Shown here piece by piece: positions 7,172-12,431 of a stretch of 17,503 nt of DNA. The notes under the pieces are model-generated. The model searched no databases and was not told the DNA's origin. It saw only the letters and a program-made list of their open reading frames with translations. Position numbers and translations under genes: made by a program. The stretch is from assembly GCA_902803035.1 (NCBI GenBank), contig CADCON010000120.1, forward strand, positions 1-17,503, written 5' to 3'. The stretch is from an uncultured Ruminococcus sp. Its GTDB lineage: Bacteria > Bacillota > Clostridia > Oscillospirales > Acutalibacteraceae. The first letter of the stretch is position 1. Each line of letters opens with the position of its first letter.

Positions 7172-7405
7172 ATGGACAAGAAGCTGCAGGACGCACTTGA
7201 GAAGCTCAAGCAGGCGGCTGGCACGATCAGAAGCAAGGAGGACGCCATTGACTTCCTTGTCAAGGAAACCAAGCTGCCCAAGGCCGAGTGTGAAAAGGCA
7301 TTTGAGGCCGTGGCAAAGGTTGACTTCAAGGACCTCGCCAGCAAGCTGCCTGAAGGGGTTACAGACAAAATTCCTTCCGGCATCGCAAAAAAATTCGGGC
7401 TGTAA
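7172..7405 (+). CDS. small Lys/Glu-rich protein, unrecognised
   Basis: This 77-residue, probably helical, cytoplasmic protein begins MDKKLQDALEKLKQAAG and ends KKFGL. It is rich in lysine and glutamate, has no membrane helix or signal peptide, and alternates amphipathic stretches with a central cysteine in PKAECEKAF. I do not recognise a domain. The ATG at 7172 is chosen because GGAGGTGAGAG lies directly upstream with 7 nt spacing. It is bounded by a UUCG hairpin upstream and a strong terminator downstream, so it is probably monocistronic or the last gene of its unit. The good ribosome site and dedicated terminator support a real gene. No function is suggested. Confidence 0.76.
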   Translation: MDKKLQDALEKLKQAAGTIRSKEDAIDFLVKETKLPKAECEKAFEAVAKVDFKDLASKLPEGVTDKIPSGIAKKFGL

Positions 7406-7437
7406 GTATTTTTCAACAGGATTCGCCTTGATTTTTC

Positions 7438-7486
7438 ATGCACATGAATTATTCTTGAGAAAGAACAATTCATGTGCATTTTTTTT
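7438..7486 (+). terminator. intrinsic terminator between the 77-aa gene and spoIIAA
   Basis: ATGCACATGAATT (7438-7450) pairs perfectly with AATTCATGTGCAT (7467-7479). An A-C mismatch and five further pairs (TTCTT/AAGAA) close a GAGA loop, and T8 runs 7479-7486. Only 19 nt separate the T-tract from the ATG of spoIIAA. Confidence 0.87.
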
Positions 7487-7505
7487 GCGCGGAAAGGAAC
7501 AAAAA

Positions 7506-7808
7506 ATGGCAGTCACATTTGAGAGAAAAGGCGACACGCTGATTGCTTTGCTTTCGGGAGAAATCGATCATCATACCGCCGCCGGGTTCCGTGACAGCAT
7601 AGACCGCGAGGTTGAAATGATCCGTCCGGAGCTGCTGGTGCTGGATTTCGGAGAGATCGGATTCATGGATTCCTCCGGCATAGGGCTTATTATGGGGCGG
7701 TACAAGAATGCCGCTTCCTATGGCGGTGCGGTGAAGGTGGCCAATGCGCCGCCTGTGATCGCGCGTATGATGAAGCTGGCGGGAATGGAAAAGCTAGATG
7801 TAATTTAA
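7506..7808 (+). CDS. spoIIAA: anti-sigma F factor antagonist SpoIIAA
   Basis: This 100-residue single STAS-domain protein releases sigma-F from its anti-sigma factor at the start of forespore development. The phosphorylation motif FMDSSGIGLIMGRYK is present, with Ser57 matching Ser58 of Bacillus SpoIIAA, the residue phosphorylated by SpoIIAB. The ATG at 7506 follows GAAAGGAAC with about 8 nt spacing; the frame is open further 5' but the STAS fold starts here. The sigma-F order AA-AB-F is kept, but the gap to spoIIAB is 90 nt rather than the usual tight coupling. A terminator lies almost directly upstream, so the promoter is not obvious. Confidence 0.95.
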   Translation: MAVTFERKGDTLIALLSGEIDHHTAAGFRDSIDREVEMIRPELLVLDFGEIGFMDSSGIGLIMGRYKNAASYGGAVKVANAPPVIARMMKLAGMEKLDVI

Positions 7809-7840
7809 TATCACATCATATTCTTTAACTTTACGGATAA

Positions 7841-7869
7841 TTTACATTTTATCCATAAATGATTAGTAT
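7841..7869 (+). promoter_or_regulatory. possible promoter in the spoIIAA-spoIIAB gap
   Basis: TTTACA (7841-7846) and TAGTAT (7864-7869) are separated by 17 nt in a very AT-rich 90-nt gap. The match is moderate. If real it would allow spoIIAB and sigF to be transcribed apart from spoIIAA. Confidence 0.38.
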
Positions 7870-7898
7870 ATATTTAGAAAGTGAGGATATAATATAAT

Positions 7899-8348
7899 AT
7901 GAAGGCTAAGGCTAAAAATGAAATGAAGCTGGTCATTCCGAGTCAATCGGCCAACGAAAGCTTTGCCCGCACAGCCGTAGCGGCGTTCATGGCACAGCTC
8001 GATCCTACCATCGAGGAAATGACAGACGTCAAGACGGCCGTATCCGAAGCGGTTACCAACTGCATTGTTCACGCTTACCGCGACACCATCGGCACCATCT
8101 GGATTGAGGCTAAAATCTATGACGACGGCAGGCTTTGCGTGTCGGTCAGGGATAAGGGCTGCGGCATTCCCGATGTGCGGAAGGCGAGAGAGCCGCTTTT
8201 CACCACAGGCGGCAGCGAGAGAGCGGGACTGGGATTTGCGGTGATGGAGAGCTTTACGGATAAGCTCCGGGTCCGTTCGACCGTCGGCAAGGGCACCACT
8301 GTCACGATGGAAAAGCGCGTGGCGCAGAGATACCGTCATGACGGCTGA
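7899..8348 (+). CDS. spoIIAB: anti-sigma F factor, serine kinase SpoIIAB
   Basis: This 149-residue GHKL-fold protein binds and inhibits sigma-F and phosphorylates SpoIIAA. The N-box SEAVTNCIVHAY (Glu50, Asn54), the G1 box RDKGCGIPD and the lid/G2 region GGSERAGLGFAVMES are all in place, and the length matches Bacillus SpoIIAB (146). The ATG at 7899 is preceded by GAGG 12 nt upstream, a slightly long spacing; an in-frame ATG eight codons later would give the more usual N-terminus MKLVIPS. The last 11 nt overlap the start of sigF, so the anti-sigma and sigma factor are made together. Confidence 0.96.
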   Translation: MKAKAKNEMKLVIPSQSANESFARTAVAAFMAQLDPTIEEMTDVKTAVSEAVTNCIVHAYRDTIGTIWIEAKIYDDGRLCVSVRDKGCGIPDVRKAREPLFTTGGSERAGLGFAVMESFTDKLRVRSTVGKGTTVTMEKRVAQRYRHDG

Positions 8349-8997
8349 GCAGACAAGACTGGTGACCGAAAACCTGGGTCTGGTACACGCGTGCGCGCGC
8401 AGGTACACCGGCCGAGGGGTCGAGTATGACGATCTGTACCAGTCGGGATGCGAGGGTCTGGTCAAGGCGGCGGCAGGCTATGACAGCAGCCGCGGCGTGC
8501 GGTTTTCGACCTATGCCGTCCCCGCGATACTGGGCGAGATCCGCCGTCTTTTCAGGGATGGCGGAGCGGTCAGGGTGAGCAGGAGCATACGGGATCTCGG
8601 GCTGAAAATCCGCCGTGCCGAGGAGGCATTCCGCAGCACCGAGGGACGCGATCCCACGGTGTCCGAGCTTGCCGAAAAGTTGGGGGCGGATCCCGGAAGC
8701 ATTGCCGAGGCGCTCGACGCGTCGCGTCCTGTGTTGTCGCTCACGTCCGAGCGCGACGGAGAGGAATTTGAGGAGGAGCTTCCCTCCGGTTCCTTCGACG
8801 AAACGCTGATAGACGTCGTTGCGCTCAGGGAAACGCTGTCAGGACTGGAGGAAACCGATCGCGAAATTATCCGGCTGAGGTATTTCGCGGGAAGGACGCA
8901 GTCGTATGTGGCGGAATTGATGGGTATGACGCAGGTGCAGGTTTCAAGGCGGGAACGCAGAATCATTGAGCGCATCAGACAGCAGCTTGTGAAGTAA
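8338..8997 (+). CDS. sigF: forespore-specific RNA polymerase sigma-F factor
   Basis: This 219-residue sigma-70-family factor has no region 1.1. Region 2 contains DDLYQSGCEGLVKAAAGYD and the promoter-melting segment GVRFSTYAVPAILGEIRR; region 3 follows at about 90-130; region 4 ends in AELMGMTQVQVSRRERRIIE, the -35 recognition helix-turn-helix. Position after spoIIAB and the sequence identify it as SigF rather than SigB or SigG; SigG normally lies next to sigE and spoIIGA. The ATG at 8338 lies 11 nt inside spoIIAB. No ribosome site is strong, so translation is probably coupled. No convincing terminator follows. Confidence 0.96.
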   Translation: MTAEQTRLVTENLGLVHACARRYTGRGVEYDDLYQSGCEGLVKAAAGYDSSRGVRFSTYAVPAILGEIRRLFRDGGAVRVSRSIRDLGLKIRRAEEAFRSTEGRDPTVSELAEKLGADPGSIAEALDASRPVLSLTSERDGEEFEEELPSGSFDETLIDVVALRETLSGLEETDREIIRLRYFAGRTQSYVAELMGMTQVQVSRRERRIIERIRQQLVK

Positions 8998-9148
8998 TTC
9001 TGTTCGGTCAATGCCTGATTCCAACTCTTTTCGGCACCGTGAGCACAGCCTTTGTTCCGCATTGCATTTTTCTTTGTAATTTTGTTTGCCGTTTTGTTAA
9101 TTAGTTTGTTTTATCCCCGGAAATTCGTGATTTGGGAACAAAAAGCTA

Positions 9149-9177
9149 TTGCAAAATTTCATTCTATGTTGTATAAT
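9149..9177 (+). promoter_or_regulatory. strong sigma-A type promoter for the structured leader and XRE gene
   Basis: TTGCAA (9149-9154) and a perfect TATAAT (9172-9177) are separated by 17 nt, in an AT-rich stretch. Transcription should start at about 9184, some 219 nt before the XRE start codon. Confidence 0.77.
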
Positions 9178-9183
9178 AATAAG

Positions 9184-9389
9184 GGATTCAGTGGCATTCG
9201 GAATGTCGCTGAAACGGGCGATTGCACAGCGACGCCGCCCTTACCAGGCGCAGTGAGACCCGTCCTACAGTTTCATTTGCGGCAATCAGGAATTGCATAA
9301 TGCGGAAATCTTATTGACCGTCATGCGGCGATACATATCATTCTATCAGAATGAAAATTAATGCTCTGACGGTGGTAAAATTTTTTTTT
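9184..9389 (+). ncRNA. candidate structured RNA or attenuator leader
   Basis: Downstream of the promoter at 9149-9177 about 200 nt lack a credible ORF but fold well by eye. TTCAGTGGCATT (9187-9198) pairs with AATGTCGCTGAA (9202-9213) over 12 bp with two G-U pairs. ACGGG (9214-9218) pairs with CCCGT (9259-9263), enclosing CAC/GTG and CGCC/GGCG. GCAAT (9282-9286) pairs with ATTGC (9291-9295). ACCGTCA (9317-9323) pairs with TGACGGT (9367-9373), enclosing TCATTC/GAATGA; a T9 tract (9381-9389) follows 7 nt later and abuts the XRE ribosome site. This could be a small RNA with its own terminator, or an attenuator leader. I compared it with riboswitch and 6S patterns from memory and found no convincing match. 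Confidence 0.42.
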
Positions 9390-9402
9390 GAGGTGATATG
9401 AA

Positions 9403-9669
9403 ATGCCACGAATTATCAAGGGTGAAAAGAACAACATTGTAGGTGAAAACATTCGTATTCTGCGGGTAACACGCAGGATGAGCCAGCAGGATCTTGCTGA
9501 TAAGCTTGATGAGAAGGGTGTATATGTATGCCGCGGTTCGATCTCCAGAATCGAAGATGGTCTACGTACCGTGACTGACATTGAGCTAAAAGGATTCTCT
9601 GAGATTTTCAATGTGTCCGTCAACGATCTATTTGTCGAGCGCGACGCATTTGGTGAGCAGGTTAGATAA
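9403..9669 (+). CDS. small XRE-family helix-turn-helix regulator
   Basis: This 88-residue protein is essentially one Cro/C1-type DNA-binding domain. NIRILRVTRRMSQQDLADKL gives helices 1-2, SISRIEDGLR includes the recognition helix, and ELKGFSEIFNVSVNDLF completes the five-helix fold. A segment KGVYVCRG is inserted between helices 2 and 3. GAGGTG (9390-9395) lies 7 nt before the ATG, directly after a T9 tract. It stands alone, with its own promoter, a long structured leader and a terminator. Its target is unknown. No toxin, phage or mobile-element gene lies next to it, so a chromosomal housekeeping regulator is likelier than an antitoxin. Confidence 0.9.
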   Translation: MPRIIKGEKNNIVGENIRILRVTRRMSQQDLADKLDEKGVYVCRGSISRIEDGLRTVTDIELKGFSEIFNVSVNDLFVERDAFGEQVR

Positions 9670-9778
9670 ATCCGACTGACAGCTATTTTTTGTGATGAAA
9701 TGGCAAATGTGTTATGATTGATTCTCATCATATAACATGTAGGATACGTTTGTTGATTCATTGAAATGATAGCAGTGC

Positions 9779-9831
9779 AATGCCCGATAACACGGCCCGC
9801 AAAGGCTGTGTGCCGGGCATTTTCGTTTTTT
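9779..9831 (+). terminator. intrinsic terminator after the XRE gene
   Basis: AATGCCCG (9779-9786) pairs with CGGGCATT (9815-9822). Inside, ACACGGCC pairs with GGCTGTGT with one G-U type step around a CGCAAA loop, and TTTCGTTTTTT follows. About 110 nt lie between the XRE stop and this hairpin; they contain an imperfect hairpin around 9704-9737 (TTATGAT/ATCATATAA) but no gene. Confidence 0.87.
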
Positions 9832-9860
9832 GGGGCCTGACGGGGGCTTTGTGAGTAATT

Positions 9861-9889
9861 CTTAAGAAAAGATTAAGTTTGCGATTAAG
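9861..9889 (+). promoter_or_regulatory. CiaR-box-like direct repeats (three TTAAG)
   Basis: CTTAAG (9861-9866), five bases, ATTAAG (9872-9877), six bases, ATTAAG (9884-9889). The first pair exactly matches the established streptococcal CiaR site NTTAAG-N5-WTTAAG. Repeats about 11 bp apart are the usual target of OmpR-family regulators. The array ends 2 nt before the -35 element, an activator-like position. Candidate binders are the CiaR-like regulator encoded at 4386-5060 and the atypical regulator at 10386-10925. Confidence 0.52.
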
Positions 9890-9891
9890 AC

Positions 9892-9920
9892 TTGACAAAT
9901 TTTGAATAGAGTGTTACCAT
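9892..9920 (+). promoter_or_regulatory. promoter with consensus -35 and extended -10
   Basis: A perfect TTGACA (9892-9897) is followed after 17 nt by TACCAT (9915-9920), with a TGT extended -10 motif just before it. Transcription should start near 9927. The -10 is imperfect, fitting a promoter helped by an activator at the adjacent TTAAG repeats. Confidence 0.66.
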
Positions 9921-9955
9921 ATAGTTGAAATAATTCATGGAAAGGAGTGCGTTCA

Positions 9956-9997
9956 ATGCGTCTGACTTATGATCTTACGGGGTACACAAAATTCTGA
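9956..9997 (+). CDS. possible 13-codon small ORF
   Basis: An ATG at 9956 with AAGGAG nine nt upstream opens a frame encoding MRLTYDLTGYTKF and ending with TGA at 9995-9997. The predicted transcript from 9927 would place this start 29 nt from its 5' end, an ordinary leader length. An 11-bp hairpin begins directly after the stop codon. It could be a leader peptide, a small functional peptide, the stump of a decayed gene or a chance match. The ribosome site and promoter are the only support. Confidence 0.32.
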   Translation: MRLTYDLTGYTKF

Positions 9998-10385
9998 GAC
10001 GTTATTTATGACGGTTTCACGTTGTAAATAATGTCATCGGGTTTGGTGTGCCAATAGAGATGTTTGTATTATTCCTCCCGCGTGCGGATACATTGCCGCG
10101 GAGGGTTTCCCGCCCTGTCAGGGGCAGGAGTGATTATTTCGTACAATTATATTGGCAGTTATCCTGATAACATCATATTTCATGACATAATTGGACTGCG
10201 CTTTTATACGATTCGCCATCTGATGCCTGCCGTGCCGCGATCACCGTCGCCACGCGGCTGGAAGGGCGGATAGAATCATAATACCTGCGTTTCTTCCAAT
10301 TCTCTTGTTGTCGGGGTCATCTGGAATGAATCGCGGGCTTTTTTATTGCTCCTGCGGTTCAGTGAAATTACAATGCAGGAAGTGA
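9998..10385 (+). other. non-coding leader before the atypical regulator gene
   Basis: I see no conventional gene in this stretch. A 35-codon frame at 10060 lacks a ribosome site. GACGTTATTTA (9998-10008) pairs with TAAATAATGTC (10025-10035) over 11 bp with one G-U pair. CCTC-C-CGCG near 10074 pairs with CGCGGAGG near 10095. GCCGCG (10234-10239) pairs with CGCGGC (10253-10258). TCCTGC (10350-10355) pairs with GCAGGA (10375-10380), which covers part of the regulator's ribosome site. No terminator was found, so transcripts from the promoter at 9892-9920 may run into the regulator gene. No known riboswitch was recognised. Confidence 0.4.
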
Positions 10386-10925
10386 ATGAATCCTATGGGC
10401 TTTAGCTATAAGGTTTTTATTATCGAAGAAGACGGCTGTATGGCGGAGAACATTGAGGCATTGCTGTTACAGTCAGGATATGTGATCAATTACGCTTCTA
10501 CCGGCCTTGACGGAGCAAAGGTGGAACTGCTCTGCGCCTGCGAGCGTCCCGAAGCGGTGGACGGCGCGCTGGAAAACGCGGAGCGCGATATCCGTCATTG
10601 CCGCAGGAACAAGTCAAGGATACTTACCTACAGGGATCTGGAGCTGAATCTTGATTCCCGCGAGGTGACTGTCAGAGGGATTCCGCTTGAGCTGACCGCC
10701 ATCGAATACGGTATTCTTGAGCTTCTTCTCAAGAGTCCCTCCAAGATCTTCAGCAAGGCGGGCATCTTTGAATCCGTGTGGGGCGAGACCTATTTCAGCG
10801 AGGACAACACGGTCAATGTCCACATGAGCAACCTCCGCGCCAAGCTCCGGCGCGCCGCGGACGGTCAGAACTACATTCAGACTGTCTGGGGACAGGGCTA
10901 CCGCCTTGCGCCTGAGGCGGCGTGA
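10386..10925 (+). CDS. OmpR-type regulator with truncated receiver lacking the phosphoacceptor
   Basis: This 179-residue protein is about 45-50 residues shorter than a normal OmpR-family regulator, and all of the missing length is in the receiver. Residues 8-48 look like the first strands and helices (KVFIIEEDGCMAENIEALLL, then VINYASTGLDG), but the sequence then passes directly to what resembles the last receiver helix and linker (about 52-76). The segment with the phosphorylatable Asp, the switch Thr and the conserved Lys is absent. The winged-helix output domain (about 79-175) looks complete, ending VWGQGYRLAPEAA. GGAAGTG precedes the ATG; an in-frame ATG at 10395 is an alternative. No kinase gene is adjacent and a terminator follows 25 nt after the stop. 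It probably acts independently of phosphorylation, or has decayed. Confidence 0.88.
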   Translation: MNPMGFSYKVFIIEEDGCMAENIEALLLQSGYVINYASTGLDGAKVELLCACERPEAVDGALENAERDIRHCRRNKSRILTYRDLELNLDSREVTVRGIPLELTAIEYGILELLLKSPSKIFSKAGIFESVWGETYFSEDNTVNVHMSNLRAKLRRAADGQNYIQTVWGQGYRLAPEAA

Positions 10926-10949
10926 GCAGTGTGCGTTCAGCAGAATCAT

Positions 10950-10996
10950 AAAAGGGCTTCGCCTTTGGTTTTTCCAACAGACGAAGCCCTTTTTTT
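10950..10996 (+). terminator. terminator between convergent genes, probably bidirectional
   Basis: AAAAGGGCTTCG (10950-10961) pairs perfectly with CGAAGCCCTTTT (10982-10993). The loop holds a second small hairpin TTGG/CCAA, and T7 ends at 10996. Read from the other strand the hairpin ends in TTTT, so it may also serve the reverse PHP gene that ends at 11012. Confidence 0.87.
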
Positions 10997-11011
10997 CGTG
11001 TCCGCGCCGGC

Positions 11012-11809
11012 TCATTCAAACGGGATTTCCACCGGCCGGCGGTTGATGAAGACGGTCGCCGCGCGGAATCCGGCTTCCTTGGCCGCCGCGATGCCTTCGG
11101 CCATACCGACCGCCATATTTTCTGGGATATGCGCGTCGCTGCCGAGGGTGATGAATTGGCCGCCCAGCTCACGGAACAGCCGGATATATTCCACTGTCGG
11201 CAGCAGGAATCCGGTGGGGGAGCGGAGTCCGGAGGTATTGATTTCCAGCGCCTTGCCGTTTGCCGCGAGGGTGGCGAGAATTTCCCGTATGACCGGCTGA
11301 TAGCGTTCCATGTCCACCTGAACGCCGTCGCGGTCGGTGATGTAGCGAAGGGGATAGGTGAAGTGGGCGAGGGAATCGAATTCATTCCACCGCACCATTT
11401 CGAGAAGCTCGTCGAAATACCGGCCGATAAGCTCCTGTGCTTTCTCCCTGTCGGGGTGGAGATAGTAAAAATCCTCTTCATTGGCGATATTGTGGAGCGA
11501 ACAGAGAATGAAATCATATTCGCACAGTCCGAGGGCGATGGCGGTCTGGTCAGGCGATTGCAGCGGCTCGCCCAGCTCGATGCCGCGCAGCACGGTGAGA
11601 TCGTCGTATCTCTCGTTCAGCTCGGCGGCCTGCGCGTTGGAACGGGCGATATTTGCGTCGCTCCATTCCAGAATGTCACAGTGGTCGGTGATGGCGATGT
11701 ATTCGATGCCCAGTTCCCGCGCGCGTTCCGCGAGCCTTTCGGCGGGCGTTTCGCTGTCGAAGGAATTGTTGGTGTGGAGGTGGCAGTCGCAGCGGGTTAT
11801 TTTTTTCAT
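11012..11809 (-). CDS. PHP-domain phosphoesterase, histidinol-phosphatase (HisK/HisJ) type
   Basis: This 265-residue protein has the metal-binding motifs of the PHP family in order: DCHLHTNNS near the N-terminus, ITDHCD at about 40, RGIELGEP at about 95, SLHN at about 125, HFTYPLRY, EINTSGLRSPTG and the late GSDAHIPENM. This pattern fits the trinuclear-metal histidinol-phosphate phosphatases of Firmicutes, which complete the eighth step of histidine synthesis. No other his gene is nearby, so another phosphoester substrate is possible. The start codon (complement of 11807-11809) has GAGGAG 11 nt upstream. It has its own near-consensus promoter and converges on the atypical regulator gene. Confidence 0.92.
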   Translation of the reverse strand: MKKITRCDCHLHTNNSFDSETPAERLAERARELGIEYIAITDHCDILEWSDANIARSNAQAAELNERYDDLTVLRGIELGEPLQSPDQTAIALGLCEYDFILCSLHNIANEEDFYYLHPDREKAQELIGRYFDELLEMVRWNEFDSLAHFTYPLRYITDRDGVQVDMERYQPVIREILATLAANGKALEINTSGLRSPTGFLLPTVEYIRLFRELGGQFITLGSDAHIPENMAVGMAEGIAAAKEAGFRAATVFINRRPVEIPFE

Positions 11810-11847
11810 ATTATTTTGCAGCTCCTCAATTTACGTTCAATAACCTT

Positions 11848-11876
11848 ATTATATATTATCACGGGTCATATTGCAA
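11848..11876 (-). promoter_or_regulatory. promoter of the PHP-domain gene
   Basis: On the reverse strand TTGCAA (11876-11871) and a perfect TATAAT (11853-11848) are separated by 17 nt. Transcription should start near 11841, about 30 nt before the start codon. Confidence 0.77.
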
Positions 11877-11917
11877 TGCAAAAATAATTGAAATCTATGC
11901 AAAAACCTGTTGAGTAG

Positions 11918-11963
11918 AATTACTTTATCTGATGAAATAAATACAACGTCAGATGAAGTAATT
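11918..11963 (+). promoter_or_regulatory. long inverted repeat upstream of the padR remnant, probable operator
   Basis: AATTACTTTATCTGA (11918-11932) and TCAGATGAAGTAATT (11949-11963) are inverted copies matching at 14 of 15 positions around a 16-nt spacer. Each half extends into a further imperfect repeat (GATGAAATAA and GATGAAGTAA are also direct copies). It ends 23 nt before the padR remnant's ATG and has no T-tail, so a regulator-binding site is likelier than a terminator. PadR genes are usually autoregulated; binding here is inferred. Confidence 0.5.
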
Positions 11964-11985
11964 TGCTCACAAAAGGAGACGCGGT

Positions 11986-12123
11986 ATGGCTGAACTCAGC
12001 AGCGACGTGATGAGAGGTTATAATGATCTGATAGTGCTGAGCGTTCTCGCGGAAGGGGATTCCTACGGTTATGAGATTTCGCGGCGCATCAAGGAGCCAA
12101 TGAGGACGAGGCTTTCGGCGTGA
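11986..12123 (+). pseudogene. PadR-family regulator, N-terminal remnant
   Basis: After an excellent ribosome site (AGGAG, 7 nt spacing) the ATG at 11986 opens a frame whose residues 1-37 read as the start of a PadR winged helix: VMRGYNDLIVLSVLAEGDSY followed by GYEISRRIKE. PadR proteins then continue with the wing and a C-terminal helical domain, about 100-180 residues in all. Here the frame changes to unrelated sequence (PMRTRLSA) and stops after 45 codons. The missing part is not found downstream. The sequence from about 12099 instead matches the end of another protein in a different frame. A deletion with its joint near 12094-12100 explains both. Confidence 0.76.
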
Positions 12124-12431
12124 GCGAGGAACGGATGAAAGAATACCGGACATTTCTCGGCGTACGTCAATGGCTGATTCCACTTGCGATTGCGCTGTTT
12201 GTGGCTGCTCCGTTTATCTTAAGCTCCGATTACAGCATGGTGATCATTCCCGTGATGGTGGCGATCGGGGGAGGAATTCTGGCCATTGTCGGTTCGGTTC
12301 ACGAAACATACAACGACGTCAAGGCTCCGAAAAGCAAGCGACAGGCGAGAATTATTTGCGTTTGCTGTTTACAATTCCGTCAGTCTGTGCTATACTTTAT
12401 TGCAACAGATAAAGCATGGAGTGAGCTATGA
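12099..12431 (+). pseudogene. C-terminal remnant of a membrane protein, fused by deletion
   Basis: A frame with no credible start reads NEDEAFGVSEERMKEYRTFL, then two probable membrane helices (WLIPLAIALFVAAPFIL and VIIPVMVAIGGGILAIV) and VHETYNDVKAP. The text resembles the tail of small membrane proteins encoded next to PadR regulators, but I cannot name the family. After about 12340 the sequence loses protein-like character and the frame runs into the promoter of the next gene until 12431, suggesting a further frameshift or loss of the true stop. A GTG at 12120 or an ATG at 12135 could start translation, but neither has a ribosome site. The piece is most simply the other side of the deletion that truncated padR. 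Confidence 0.52.
12368..12396 (+). promoter_or_regulatory. promoter of the 149-aa gene
   Basis: TTTACA (12368-12373) and TATACT (12391-12396) are separated by 17 nt. The start would be near 12403, about 29 nt before the ATG. It lies inside the tail of the membrane-protein remnant's open frame. Confidence 0.7.

Noticed and set aside
7410..7455. Sigma-H promoter (AGGATTC ... GAATTA) upstream of spoIIAA
   Set aside because: The two elements resemble the consensus, but the spacing is about 6 nt too long and the -10 lies in the terminator arm.
9052..9300. 82-codon forward frame in the gap after sigF
   Set aside because: It needs a TTG start with no ribosome site. The strong promoter at 9149-9177 and the paired stems from 9187 lie inside it, and the second half is not protein-like.
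9184..9389. Identification of the leader as 6S RNA or a named riboswitch
   Set aside because: Length and promoter would suit 6S, but the 5' GTGGCATTCG segment pairs locally and I cannot see the long open-complex-like duplex. No riboswitch core I know fits.
10060..10273. Short forward frames in the leader before the atypical regulator (35 codons from ATG 10060; 69 codons from a TTG at 10064)
   Set aside because: No usable ribosome site, poor start codon for the longer one, unusual composition, and hairpins within.
11881..11940. Promoter for the padR remnant (TTGAAA ... TAGAAT)
   Set aside because: The spacing is 21 nt and alternative pairs have poor -10 elements, so no confident call is possible.
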